From: Pirellulaceae bacterium
Lineage (GTDB): Bacteria; Planctomycetota; Planctomycetia; Pirellulales; Pirellulaceae
Length of the DNA: 64,000 nucleotides
Assembly (NCBI GenBank): GCA_023382975.1
Contig: JAHDXO010000014.1
Coordinates: forward strand, 114,192 to 178,191
Direction: 5' to 3'
Shown here one piece after another: positions 42,807 through 52,370 of the stretch (within the stretch, counting starts at the first letter, position 1; each line of letters starts with the position of its first letter). The notes under the pieces are model-generated. The model did no database searches, was not told the DNA's origin, and saw only the letters and a list, made by a program, of their open reading frames with translations. Position numbers and translations under genes: made by a program.

Positions 42807-42956
42807 TGGCGGCCTAAAAGTTGCTTTTCCGCGGGCCAAGGTGTATTCTGCAAGAAATGACCCAACGGGCGGCTAAACGCCAGCAGGCGTTTGACTTGAG
42901 CGACGCGTCGATGGCAACGATCGTCTTCGAACTCCCGATTCTGAAAGGAGAGAGTC

Positions 42957-43427
42957 ATGCCCGTGCAAAAACTGAAGGAATTTCTGGACAGCCAGAAGGT
43001 CAAGTATGTAACCATCTACCACTCGCCAGCCTTCACCGCCCAGGAGATTGCGGCTTCGGCCCATGTGCCGGGCAAGGAATTGGCCAAGACGGTGATGGTC
43101 AAGATTGATGGTCGGATGGCGATGGTCGTGCTGCCGGCATCGTTCCGGATCGACATGGAGATGCTGCGGCAGGCAACCGGAGCAGCCAACGTGGAATTGG
43201 CCGGCGAAAAAGAGTTCAAGGACATGTTTCCCGCGTGTGAAGTCGGCGCGATGCCGCCGTTCGGCAATCTCTACGGCATGGACGTCTACGTATCCGAAAC
43301 GCTCAGCAAGGACGAGGAGATCGCCTTCAACGCCGGCTCGCATACCGAACTGGTCCGTCTGGCCTATGCCGATTTCGCTCGCCTGGTCAATCCGACAGTC
43401 GTCCAATTGGCGACTAGCGACACATGA
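42957..43427 (+). CDS. ybaK: YbaK/EbsC-family aminoacyl-tRNA deacylase
   Basis: The 156-residue protein is of YbaK length and pattern: [56 protein letters not shown], and further on [20 protein letters not shown] and [17 protein letters not shown]. YbaK proteins remove mischarged amino acids (for example Cys or Ala on tRNA-Pro) in trans; the lysine in [11 protein letters not shown] corresponds to the essential lysine. GAAAGGAGAG lies upstream of the ATG. Which amino acid is hydrolysed here cannot be told. Confidence 0.9.
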   Translation: MPVQKLKEFLDSQKVKYVTIYHSPAFTAQEIAASAHVPGKELAKTVMVKIDGRMAMVVLPASFRIDMEMLRQATGAANVELAGEKEFKDMFPACEVGAMPPFGNLYGMDVYVSETLSKDEEIAFNAGSHTELVRLAYADFARLVNPTVVQLATSDT

Positions 43428-43854
43428 CCACGAGTACCCTGGACCGAGTGACAAAGGACGCTTGAGGAACGACATGGACGGCCAAGCGGCAGCCGATTCC
43501 TCGACCTGGATCGAGGCTCGTCTCCGCTGCGCCGTTCCATCCGTTGGTGTCCCGGCACAAGCGAAGGCACGCGCCGTCGCCGGAAACGGCAAGCGTCCAA
43601 GCCGCGGAAGACGCTCGTCAAGATTTCTGCAACGTTTCAGTCAAAACTCGTATTGGGCGGATTCGCTTTCATCCCTTCGCTCGCCGCCTTCTGACGGGTT
43701 ACAATGCATGCCAACTCGAAGGCGACGCATTCGCCTTTGGCTTGCCGTTGGACGAGGATGCGCATCGTGCGGGCATCCTACGGACTGAGACGCTGACCGC
43801 TGGGGCGGTTCGCCATGCGGACCAGCCTCCTTCAACCAGGAGCGACTTACCACC
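43428..43854. other. Intergenic region, no gene seen
   Basis: About 427 bases lie between ybaK and the sulfatase-EEP gene. Open frames here have shadow composition and no good ribosome binding site. The final 40 bases contain ACCAGGAG, the binding site for the next gene. I see no RNA gene. Confidence 0.5.
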
Positions 43855-46242
43855 ATGAGATCTCTTGTTGCTTTGACCGTATTGTTTCTTGGGGGCTTGG
43901 TCGCGCCGAGCGTTGCTGCTCCGGCGCAGCGGCCGAACATCCTGTTCATCTTCTGCGACGACCATACGACGCAAGCCATCAGCGCGTACGGCGAAGCTCG
44001 CAGGTTGATCGAGACGCCCAATATCGACCGGATCGCCAAGCAGGGCATGCTCTTCCGCCGCTGTTTGGTTCCCAACTCGATCTGCGGGCCAGTGCGGGCG
44101 ACGATCCTGACCGGCAAGTACAGCCATCTGAACGGATTCTACAACAACGAGACAACGCCCTTCGACGGTTCCCAACAGACATTTCCCAAACTGCTGCAGC
44201 AGGCGGGCTACCAGACCGCGCTGATCGGCAAATGGCACTTGGAGAGCGATCCGACGGGCTTCGACCATTGGCACATCCTGCCCGGCCAGGGCATCTACTA
44301 CAACCCGCCGATGATTCTGAACGGGCAGCGGGTGAAGCACGAGGGTTACACGACCGATCTGATCACCGACTTTTCCATCGACTGGCTGAAGCAGCGCGAT
44401 AAGACTAGGCCGTTCATGCTGATGAGCCAGCACAAGGCGCCGCACCGCGAATGGGCGCCGGCCTTGCGGCATTTGGGCTGGGACAACGACCGAGTGTATC
44501 CCGAGCCCGAAACGCTGTTCGACGATTACGGCAACAACCGCGGCTTGGCTTGGCGCGACCAGGACATGACGCTGGAGAAGGCGTTCACCGACCGCGACGC
44601 CAAACTGGTCGCGCCGCCTTACCTGACGGCCGAACAACGGGCCGCCTGGGACGCATACTACGAGCCGCGCAATGAGGCGTTCCGGCAGGCCAATCCGCAA
44701 GGCAAGGAGCTGGTCCGCTGGCGCTACCAGCGCTACATGCACGACTATTTGGGCACGATCAAATCGGTCGATGAAAGCGTGGGTCGGTTGCTGCAATTCC
44801 TGGACGACGAGGGACTGGCGGAGAACACGGTCGTCGTGTACGCCAGCGACCAGGGGTTTTTCCTCGGTGAACACGGCTGGTTCGACAAACGCTGGATTTT
44901 GGAGGAATCGCTCCGCACGCCGCTGATCGTCCGCTGGCCGGGCATCACGCAACCGGGCTCGGTCAACGGCAACATCGTTTCCGTGCTCGATTTCGCCCAG
45001 ACGTTTCTGGATGTCGCCGGCCAACCGCAACCCGACGACATGCAGGGACGCAGCTTGGTCCCTCTGCTGAAAGGTCAGACGCCCGCCGATTGGCGCACCA
45101 GTTTCTATTACCATTACTACGAGTATCCGGTCTGGCACAAGGTCCGGCCGCACTACGGCGTGGTCACGGACCGCTACAAGCTGGTCCACTACTACAAGCC
45201 CGACGTGGACGATTGGGAACTGTACGATTTGCAGGCCGACCCGCTTGAGACCAGGAACTCCATTGCCGACTCGGCGTACGCCGACGTCGTGCCGGAACTG
45301 AAGGCGGAAGTCGTCCGCTTGCGCCGCGAACTGAAGGTGCCGGACGAAGCTCCGCGGCACGCGTACGGCAAGTACCCGTTCGATGGCCCGGGCACCCCTC
45401 CCGCTCCACAACCAACGCCGTCCCACGACGTGCGCGTGATGAGTTTCAATATCCGCTACGGAACCGCGCGGGACGGCGAGAACCATTGGGAGAACCGGAA
45501 AGAGTTCGTGGTCGAGACCATCCAGGCGTTTGCCCCCGATCTGTTGGGCACCCAGGAGACCGAAGGATTCCAGCGAGATTATCTGGCTCAGAAGCTGCCG
45601 GGCTACGATGTTCTGGGAGTCGGCCGCAACGACGGTCTGGAAAGCGGCGAGATGATGGCGTTGTACTACAAACGGGATCGTTTCGAGAAGCTGGCCGGTG
45701 GCCACTTCTGGCTCAGCGAAACGCCGGACCAGACGGGCAGCAAGAGTTGGGACAGTTCGCTGCCGCGCATGGTCACCTGGGTGCGTCTGCAAGATCGGCA
45801 CAGGGCCGATGCGCCGCCGATCCTGTTCCTGAATACGCACTTCGACCACCTCGGTGCGCAGGCACGGCTCGAATCCTCGCGGCTGATCCGTCGCCAGATC
45901 GCCGCTTTGGGCGAAGGCAGCTCGGTGATTGTCACGGGTGACTTCAATGCCGGCGAGGGCAGCGATCCGTACCGCGCTCTGTTCGCGCGGATCGACGATC
46001 AGCCATCGCCGCTGGTCGACGCCTTTCGCGTCCTGCATCCCGAACCGAAGGCCGGCGAGGGCACGTTCAGCGGCTTCAAGGCCGACGCGACGGACGGCGC
46101 CAGGATCGATTGGATCGGCGTTTCCAGGGATTGGCAGATCGTGCAGGCAGGCATCGATCGAACCGCCCGCGACGGACGCACGCCCTCCGACCATTTTCCC
46201 GTCACCGCAGTGCTGCGCGGCTCGGCGGCGGGAGGACGGTGA
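43855..46242 (+). CDS. Secreted sulfatase fused to an endonuclease/exonuclease/phosphatase-fold domain
   Basis: One 795-residue exported protein holds two domains. After a signal peptide (1-22), residues 25-505 are a sulfatase: [11 protein letters not shown] with metal ligands, the formylglycine motif C77-G-P-V-R81 followed by [22 protein letters not shown], and a late [19 protein letters not shown]. Residues of about 525-785 are an EEP-superfamily hydrolase: [53 protein letters not shown] and PSDHFPV are all in place. A Pro-rich linker (PPAPQPTP) joins them. It appears to be a real fusion, because the reading frame runs through without a break. The EEP part may cleave a phosphodiester or phosphate on the same polymer; that is inference. 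Confidence 0.92.
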   Translation: MRSLVALTVLFLGGLVAPSVAAPAQRPNILFIFCDDHTTQAISAYGEARRLIETPNIDRIAKQGMLFRRCLVPNSICGPVRATILTGKYSHLNGFYNNETTPFDGSQQTFPKLLQQAGYQTALIGKWHLESDPTGFDHWHILPGQGIYYNPPMILNGQRVKHEGYTTDLITDFSIDWLKQRDKTRPFMLMSQHKAPHREWAPALRHLGWDNDRVYPEPETLFDDYGNNRGLAWRDQDMTLEKAFTDRDAKLVAPPYLTAEQRAAWDAYYEPRNEAFRQANPQGKELVRWRYQRYMHDYLGTIKSVDESVGRLLQFLDDEGLAENTVVVYASDQGFFLGEHGWFDKRWILEESLRTPLIVRWPGITQPGSVNGNIVSVLDFAQTFLDVAGQPQPDDMQGRSLVPLLKGQTPADWRTSFYYHYYEYPVWHKVRPHYGVVTDRYKLVHYYKPDVDDWELYDLQADPLETRNSIADSAYADVVPELKAEVVRLRRELKVPDEAPRHAYGKYPFDGPGTPPAPQPTPSHDVRVMSFNIRYGTARDGENHWENRKEFVVETIQAFAPDLLGTQETEGFQRDYLAQKLPGYDVLGVGRNDGLESGEMMALYYKRDRFEKLAGGHFWLSETPDQTGSKSWDSSLPRMVTWVRLQDRHRADAPPILFLNTHFDHLGAQARLESSRLIRRQIAALGEGSSVIVTGDFNAGEGSDPYRALFARIDDQPSPLVDAFRVLHPEPKAGEGTFSGFKADATDGARIDWIGVSRDWQIVQAGIDRTARDGRTPSDHFPVTAVLRGSAAGGR

Positions 46243-46303
46243 GAGACATGAGAACCGACAAGCAGCTTTTCCGCTTTTTCCTTCCACGAAAACGGAGTCG
46301 CCG

Positions 46304-47713
46304 ATGGTTTCCCGCCGTTCTTTCCGCGAACACCACGCCCGCGGTGATCGCCGTCAATTCCTGAAAGCCGCGACTGGCGCGGCTGTTGCCGTGGCCCTGC
46401 CGCGGATCGTGCCGTGCTCGGTGTTCGGTGCCTCGGCGCCGAGCAACCGGATCAACGTGGGACTGATCGGCTGCGGGCACCAGAGCCAGCGAATCGTCCC
46501 TTCGTTCCTGGTCCACGACGACATGCAGATGCTGGCCGTCTGCGATGTGAATCGCCGCGGCGATGGATACTATCATCCCGATCAAGTGCTCGGGCGGGAG
46601 ACGGCTCGCGAATGGGTCGACCAGCATTACGCGCAGAAGACGCCCAGCGGGTCCTTCAAGGGCTGTGCGGCGTACGCGGATTTCCGCGAACTGCTGGACC
46701 GGCCGGACGTCGACGCGGTGGCGATCGTCGTCCCCGACCACTGGCACGCCTTGATCGCGATTGCTGCGATGCAGGCGGGCAAGGATGTGTATTGCGAGAA
46801 ACCGCTGGCGCTGACAATCTACGAAGGCCGGGAGATGGTCAAGGCGGCTCGGAAATGCCAGCGGGTGTTTCAGACGGGCGCTCAGTTCCGCTCGAGCCCG
46901 GCGGTGCGCCGAGCGTGCGAGTTGGTCCGCAACGGGCGCCTCGGCGAAATCCGCCGCGTCTACTCGTGGGTCGATCCGAACAGCTTCGAGAGCCCCGGCC
47001 TCGGTTGGCAGCCTCAGCCGGTGCCCGACGGTTTCGACTACGAATTCTGGCTCGGCCCGGCCCCGGCGGCGCCGTTCCACCGCGAGCGTTGCTTTTTTCG
47101 CTGGCGCTACATCCTGGACTACTCGAACGGCCAGACCGCGAACTTCGGCGCTCACAGCAACGACATCGTCCAGTGGGCGTTGGGCACCGAACATACGACG
47201 CCGGTCGAATTCGAGGACAACGGGTCCGAATTCCTGCCCGCGGGCAGCCTGTTCACCGCGGCGTCGCGCACGGCGTTTCGCGCCCGCTATGCCAACGGGA
47301 TCGAACTGCTGTGCGAGACGCGAAGCAGTTCCGGCGCGAAGTTCGAAGGGACCGACGGACGGCTCGAAATCACGCTCGGCGGGCGTTTGGCCACATTTCC
47401 CGAGAACCTGAAGGATTCGGTGATCGGTCCCGACGAAGTCCATCTGCCTGTCAGCAATCCGGCTCACACGACCCACGTCCGCAACGATGTGGATGCAGAC
47501 CATGTCCGCAACTTCCTGGACGCTGTCAAGAGCCGCCAGGATCCGATCGAGCCCGTGGAATCCGGCCATCGTACGGCCAGCCTGTGCATCCTGGGCAATC
47601 TGGCTCAAATCCTGAAACGCAAGTTCGCCTGGGATCCGGCGGCCGAACGAAGCGACGACGAGGAAGTCAACCGCCTGCTCCGCCGGGACATGCGAGCACC
47701 GTGGAAATTATGA
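46304..47713 (+). CDS. Tat-exported Gfo/Idh/MocA family oxidoreductase
   Basis: The 469-residue protein starts at the ATG at 46304, where a twin-arginine signal follows (GDRRQFLKAATGAAVAVALP); the longer frame from 45929 overlaps the sulfatase gene and is a shadow. The Rossmann motif is INVGLIGCGHQSQRI, and EKP occurs in YCEKPLALTIYEGREMV. The C-terminal substrate domain is intact to WDPAAERSDDEEVNRLLRRD. This is the usual layout of planctomycetal NAD(P)-dependent sugar or inositol oxidoreductases. The gene is 61 bases after the sulfatase-EEP gene, so shared transcription and polysaccharide breakdown are plausible. Confidence 0.92.
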   Translation: MVSRRSFREHHARGDRRQFLKAATGAAVAVALPRIVPCSVFGASAPSNRINVGLIGCGHQSQRIVPSFLVHDDMQMLAVCDVNRRGDGYYHPDQVLGRETAREWVDQHYAQKTPSGSFKGCAAYADFRELLDRPDVDAVAIVVPDHWHALIAIAAMQAGKDVYCEKPLALTIYEGREMVKAARKCQRVFQTGAQFRSSPAVRRACELVRNGRLGEIRRVYSWVDPNSFESPGLGWQPQPVPDGFDYEFWLGPAPAAPFHRERCFFRWRYILDYSNGQTANFGAHSNDIVQWALGTEHTTPVEFEDNGSEFLPAGSLFTAASRTAFRARYANGIELLCETRSSSGAKFEGTDGRLEITLGGRLATFPENLKDSVIGPDEVHLPVSNPAHTTHVRNDVDADHVRNFLDAVKSRQDPIEPVESGHRTASLCILGNLAQILKRKFAWDPAAERSDDEEVNRLLRRDMRAPWKL

Positions 47714-47916
47714 TCGGTACCGAAAGCGAACGACGCGGTGTCCTGGACGGCGTTCGCCTTGCCCTCAGGGAAAGAAGCCGTTTCCCAAGTCCGGCTCTCC
47801 ACCCGGTCTCCGGTCCAGCTTCGGGCGCCAGGAATAACGCCGATTCGGCGGCCGCGGCTAACGACGCGTCCAGGCAAGGCGAAGCAATCTCCATGAGATC
47901 TTGGATTCCGGCGGAT

Positions 47917-49854
47917 TCAAGGAGAATCGTCGGATGTGCCGCGATCATCGGGCGGCCGCACTGCGGCTCGCGCGGTGGTCGTGATGGCAGGTCGAGGCGG
48001 TTGCGGCATGGCGTGGCCCAGGAAGAACCCCGTGTGCGGCGGTTGGTTGTAGCCGACGTTCTGCCACGCCACGCTCAGCCGGTACTGCGGGTCGTGCATC
48101 AAGGTGGGCAGGCGGTGTTCCGTGGGGATTGAGGTCGTGTGGATTCGCAGCCGCTGGTTGTCCAGCGTCCGGAAGACGACTTCCTCTCGCCAATCGCCGA
48201 ACAGGTCGGCCGTGAGGGCGGGCGTGGCCTTCGTGCCGTTGTTGGACGCACAGCCGTCGGCGGTGAATAGGGCATTCAGGCGAGCGTTGTTCCAGTCCCA
48301 CTTCGAAATCGTGGTGCGGTCCAGGATTTCGCGAAGCAGATCGCCGTCCCACCAGATGGCGAAGTTGGCCGACCGCGGTGCCGGGCCGATCAACTCGCCC
48401 CGGCACGTGCGCAGACCGCTCGGACCGCCCCACATCTCCGCCCCAGCGTAGCGCGGGTCGATGTCGGCAGCCAGTGCGCGCCCGGCATCGGCACCATCGC
48501 CCAAGCGCCAGATGGTCTGTCCCGTCTTGGCATCAAACGCCGCCACGGCTGGTGTCGTCGCATCGTAGCGGCTGCCCTCGTTCTCGTGGATGCCGAAGAC
48601 GACGGGATTGGGGTGTGTCGGGTCGAACCGCGAGACATGTAGCGCATCGCCGTGCCGGAAGCCCGTCGTGAACAGGCCGCGGCCATCGTCATCGACGACC
48701 ATCGCGTGGTAGATGATCTCGTCGCGCCCGTCACCGTCCACGTCGGCAACGCTGACGGAGTGACCGCCCATGCCAGCGTAGTCGGCGTTCGGCTTGCCGT
48801 CCCTGCCGGTGCCCGGCGCGGCCGTGTCGAAGACCCAGCGAGAGGTCAGCTTGCCATCGCGCCAGTCCCAGGCCGCTAGGACGCTGCGGCCGTAGACGCC
48901 ACGGCACATGACGACACTGGGCCGCTGTCCGTCCAGGTAGGCAACGCAAGCCAGAAAACGATCCACGCGATTCCCGGAGCGGTCATTTCCCGCGTTGCCG
49001 CCGATCCCGCCCCAGCCGCCGATGTCCCCGCGAGTTGGGATGTACTCCACGGTGGCCAGGGCAGCGCCCGTACGCCCGTCGAAGACGGACAAGTACTCGG
49101 GCCCCCGGAGGATCTTGCCGTCTCGGCCGACGTGATCTGCCGCCTCGTCTCCGATGACAACGCCAGTGCCATCGACCGTACCGTCCGCTGTCTTGCAGGC
49201 GACTTCCGCGATGCCGTCGCCGTCCAGGTCGTAGACCAGAAACTGCGTGTAATGAGCGCCCTCGCGGATGTTGCGGCCAAGGTGGATCGACCACAGTTGC
49301 GTGCCGTCGAGTTTGTAGGCATGCAGGATCGGTGGATCGGTGAAACCGTCCTGCGAGTTGTCGCGCCCCCGGCCGGTCATGTGAACGACCAACTCGTATT
49401 GGCCGTCGCCGTCGAGGTCGCCGACCGAGGTATCACCGGGCGAGTAGCCCTCCGGTGTTTTCAACGGAATCTCCAGATACTGCCGGGCCGGTGCATCGGC
49501 GGAAAGAGCGTAGGGCTCTGACGCTGCCTGTTCCCGGCCCTCGATCACCGGCCTGACGAAGTAGGCGTTCGGCGAGGTCCGATCGACGCCTTGGTCGACG
49601 AAGTTCGTGGACGCCGTGATCGGCTGCGCGTTCAATCGAATGGGCGCACGGTTGTCGGTCGAACGATAGAGGTTGAAAGCGATTCCGTCCGGATCGGTGC
49701 CCAGCATCCGCCAGCCGACATAAGCATCTCCCGCCTCCCGCGGAACGGCGATGACGCCGCGCGTGAGGTGCTCCATCTGACGTTCCGCTCCCGCCGCGCA
49801 AGTCCCTGCCAAGATGACTGCCGCCAGCACAGTTCGAAAAAGCCAGGCCGTCAT
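47917..49854 (-). CDS. Rhamnogalacturonan lyase, PL11 family
   Basis: The 645-residue protein has a signal peptide (about 1-23) and the PL11 features: an opening fibronectin-like region (MEHLTRGVIAVPREAGDAYVGWRMLGTDPDGIAFNLYR), then a calcium-rich beta-propeller with repeated VGDLDGDGQYELVVH, VYDLDGDGIAEVACKTADGT and VADVDGDGRDEIIYHAMV motifs and a late WDWNNARLNALFTADGCASNNGTKATPALTADLFGDWREEVVFRT. Family members (YesW, YesX) cleave the rhamnose-galacturonate backbone of pectin by beta-elimination. Length and order agree. It is expected outside the cytoplasmic membrane. Confidence 0.92.
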   Translation of the reverse strand: MTAWLFRTVLAAVILAGTCAAGAERQMEHLTRGVIAVPREAGDAYVGWRMLGTDPDGIAFNLYRSTDNRAPIRLNAQPITASTNFVDQGVDRTSPNAYFVRPVIEGREQAASEPYALSADAPARQYLEIPLKTPEGYSPGDTSVGDLDGDGQYELVVHMTGRGRDNSQDGFTDPPILHAYKLDGTQLWSIHLGRNIREGAHYTQFLVYDLDGDGIAEVACKTADGTVDGTGVVIGDEAADHVGRDGKILRGPEYLSVFDGRTGAALATVEYIPTRGDIGGWGGIGGNAGNDRSGNRVDRFLACVAYLDGQRPSVVMCRGVYGRSVLAAWDWRDGKLTSRWVFDTAAPGTGRDGKPNADYAGMGGHSVSVADVDGDGRDEIIYHAMVVDDDGRGLFTTGFRHGDALHVSRFDPTHPNPVVFGIHENEGSRYDATTPAVAAFDAKTGQTIWRLGDGADAGRALAADIDPRYAGAEMWGGPSGLRTCRGELIGPAPRSANFAIWWDGDLLREILDRTTISKWDWNNARLNALFTADGCASNNGTKATPALTADLFGDWREEVVFRTLDNQRLRIHTTSIPTEHRLPTLMHDPQYRLSVAWQNVGYNQPPHTGFFLGHAMPQPPRPAITTTARAAVRPPDDRGTSDDSP

Positions 49855-50050
49855 TTGTCACAGTCTCCAGAGAACCCTCAACCACCCAGCGGCCGGCGAT
49901 TTGTGATGCCGCGGCCGAGAGGGACTTGGAAATCGGCCGCCGAACCGGACTTGGCCGGATGGAAACAAGCACATCATCCACCAAATGCTCGGCGAGCGAA
50001 ACCCGGCGTGATACGATGGATGCACCAAACACACATCGAGGAGACGGAAC

Positions 50051-52342
50051 ATGCGGAAGACAGCGAAATGGATGGGTTGGTGGGCAGCAACGGTCCTCTG
50101 CGCGGCGTTTGCTGCCGCGGACGACAGCGCGGTGCCGGGCCGGGACCGACTCGAAGGCACCGAGTGGCTCGACTGGCAAGGCGATCTGGCTCGCCGGATG
50201 GTCGACGGCATCGACCGTTTCCTGCTGAAGCAACTCGAGGAATCGATCGAACAACGCAGCAGTCTTTGGGACCGGAATTCGCCCGAACGATTCGCCGAAT
50301 CGTTAGCCGCCAATCGCCAGCGGCTGGCGCATATTCTCGGGGTGCGAGACGAACGGCGCACGTTCGACGCTTTGGAGCTCGTGGCAACGACGGCTCAACC
50401 GGCGCTGGTCGGGACCGGAAGCGGATTCAAGATCTACGCGGTTCGCTGGCCCGTGATCCGCAACATTCACGGCGAAGGGCTGTGGCTGGTTCCGGACGAT
50501 CCGAACGGGGCGACGATCATTGCGTTGCCCGATGCGGACCAGACGCCCGAGATGATTGCCGGACTGGCGCCCGGAGTTGCCTTCGAATCCCAGTTTGCCC
50601 GAAGGTTGGCCGAGAACGGTTGCCGTGTGCTGGTGCCGGTGTTGATCAATCGCGAGCTGCAATCTCGCAACGGTCGAGCGGTTCTGACCAACCGCGAGTA
50701 TTTGTATCGCTCCGCATTCGAACTGGGACGCCATCTGATCGGTTACGAATTGCAGAAGGTTCTGGCGGCTGTCGATTGGCTCGCTCGGCCGTCGGGCGAC
50801 CGCGCTCCGGCGATCGGCGTGTTCGGCTACGGCGAAGGCGGCATGTTGGCGCTCTACGCCGGAGCCCTCGATCCGCGGATCGAGGCGATTGGCGTCAGCG
50901 GCCACTTCGGATCGCGGCAAACGATCTGGCAGCATCCGCTCGACCGAAACGTGTTCGGACTGTTGGAGCGGTTTGGCGATGCCGAACTGGCCGCGATGTT
51001 CGCGCCGCGCGGATTGATCGTCGAAGTCTGCCGTGGGCCGGAGATCGAACTGCCGGGCCAAGGCGGAGCACCCGCGGTTCTGAAGTCGCCCGATCCAGCC
51101 GAGGTGCGGGCCGAATTGGCCCGCGCACAGAATCTTGGTGCGACGTCGATAGATCGGATCGTTGTCGGCGACGGTCGTGGCGAATGCGGGTCCGACGCGG
51201 CTTTGGCGAAATTGATCAACCGCTTGGGGATCCAGGGACCAGTGCGCACCGCGGGAGATCCCCCGCAAGCCCTTTGCCCGGATTTCGCAACGGACACCCG
51301 ACAACAGCGACAGATCGCCGAGATCGACGCCGATAGCCAATGGCTGCTTGTGGAGAGTCCCTACGTACGGCAGGAGTTCATGAAGCGGCTGGATACCAGC
51401 TCGATGGAAGCGTTCCAGCGGTCGCAGCAGTGGTATCGCGATTTCTTTCGCGACGAGGTGATCGGCTGCTTCGATCTGCAACGACTACCGCCCGCGGCCC
51501 GATCCAGGAAGAGCTACGACACCGAGAAGTGGACCGGCTACGAAGTGGTGCTGGACGTGTTTCCCGAGGTCTTCGCCTACGGAATCTTGATCGTCCCGAA
51601 GGATCTGCGCGCCGGAGAGCGACGGCCCGTGGTGGTCTGCCAGCACGGATTGGAAGGCCGGCCGCAGGACATCGTTCAAGGCGACCACCGCGCCTACCAC
51701 GATTTTGCCGCCAAGTTGGCCGAACGGGGCTTCGTCACCTTCTCGCCGCAGAACCTGTACCTGTTCGGGGACGATTTCCGCACGCTGCAGCGCAAGGCGA
51801 ATCCTATGAAGAAGACGCTGTTTTCGATCATGGCGCCGCAGCACCAGCAGATCGTCGATTGGCTGGGCGGGTTGCCGTTCGTGGATGCCGGGCGGATCGG
51901 GTTTTACGGCTTGTCGTACGGCGGCAAAAGTGCGATGCGGTTGCCGGTCCTGGTTCCGGGATACTGCCTTTCCATCTGCTCGGCCGATTTCAACGACTGG
52001 GTCTGGAAGAACGCCTCGACGCGCGCTCCGCACAGCTATGTCTGGACGGGCGAGTACGAGATCTTCGAGTTCGATCTGGGCAGCACGTTCAACTATGCCG
52101 AGATGGCGGCGTTGATCGCCCCGCGGCCGTTCATGGTCGAGCGAGGTCACTTTGACGGTGTCGCACCGGACGAACGCGTCGCCTACGAGTTCGCCAAGGT
52201 ACGTCATCTTTACAACGCGCGGCTGAGCATCGGCGACCGAGCGGAAATTGAATGGTTCGCCGGGCCTCACACGATCCACGGACAGGGCACCTTCGATTTT
52301 CTGCACCGGCACCTGAATTGGCCGCGGCGCGAGAGCGAGTGA
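50051..52342 (+). CDS. Secreted protein with two alpha/beta-hydrolase domains (esterase-like)
   Basis: The 763-residue protein begins with a signal peptide (about 1-23). Two alpha/beta-hydrolase regions are visible. The first (about 110-330) has IGVFGYGEGGMLAL, a nucleophile-elbow pattern with Glu in place of Ser (G-Y-G-E-G-G), so it may be inactive. The second (about 480-760) has RIGFYGLSYGGKSAMR with the serine, MVERGHFDGVAPDERVAYEF with a possible acid, and AGPHTIHG near the end with histidine. The second resembles dienelactone hydrolase or acetyl xylan esterase-type enzymes. The substrate is unknown; de-esterification of a plant or algal polysaccharide would suit the PL11 gene next door. 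Confidence 0.8.
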   Translation: MRKTAKWMGWWAATVLCAAFAAADDSAVPGRDRLEGTEWLDWQGDLARRMVDGIDRFLLKQLEESIEQRSSLWDRNSPERFAESLAANRQRLAHILGVRDERRTFDALELVATTAQPALVGTGSGFKIYAVRWPVIRNIHGEGLWLVPDDPNGATIIALPDADQTPEMIAGLAPGVAFESQFARRLAENGCRVLVPVLINRELQSRNGRAVLTNREYLYRSAFELGRHLIGYELQKVLAAVDWLARPSGDRAPAIGVFGYGEGGMLALYAGALDPRIEAIGVSGHFGSRQTIWQHPLDRNVFGLLERFGDAELAAMFAPRGLIVEVCRGPEIELPGQGGAPAVLKSPDPAEVRAELARAQNLGATSIDRIVVGDGRGECGSDAALAKLINRLGIQGPVRTAGDPPQALCPDFATDTRQQRQIAEIDADSQWLLVESPYVRQEFMKRLDTSSMEAFQRSQQWYRDFFRDEVIGCFDLQRLPPAARSRKSYDTEKWTGYEVVLDVFPEVFAYGILIVPKDLRAGERRPVVVCQHGLEGRPQDIVQGDHRAYHDFAAKLAERGFVTFSPQNLYLFGDDFRTLQRKANPMKKTLFSIMAPQHQQIVDWLGGLPFVDAGRIGFYGLSYGGKSAMRLPVLVPGYCLSICSADFNDWVWKNASTRAPHSYVWTGEYEIFEFDLGSTFNYAEMAALIAPRPFMVERGHFDGVAPDERVAYEFAKVRHLYNARLSIGDRAEIEWFAGPHTIHGQGTFDFLHRHLNWPRRESE

Positions 52343-52370
52343 GGAGGTTGGGCGCGGCGGAGATTCCGGG

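Noticed and set aside
43699..46287. An 862-codon minus-strand frame opposite the sulfatase-EEP gene
   Set aside because: Low-information composition and no ribosome binding site; the plus strand carries two full enzyme domains.
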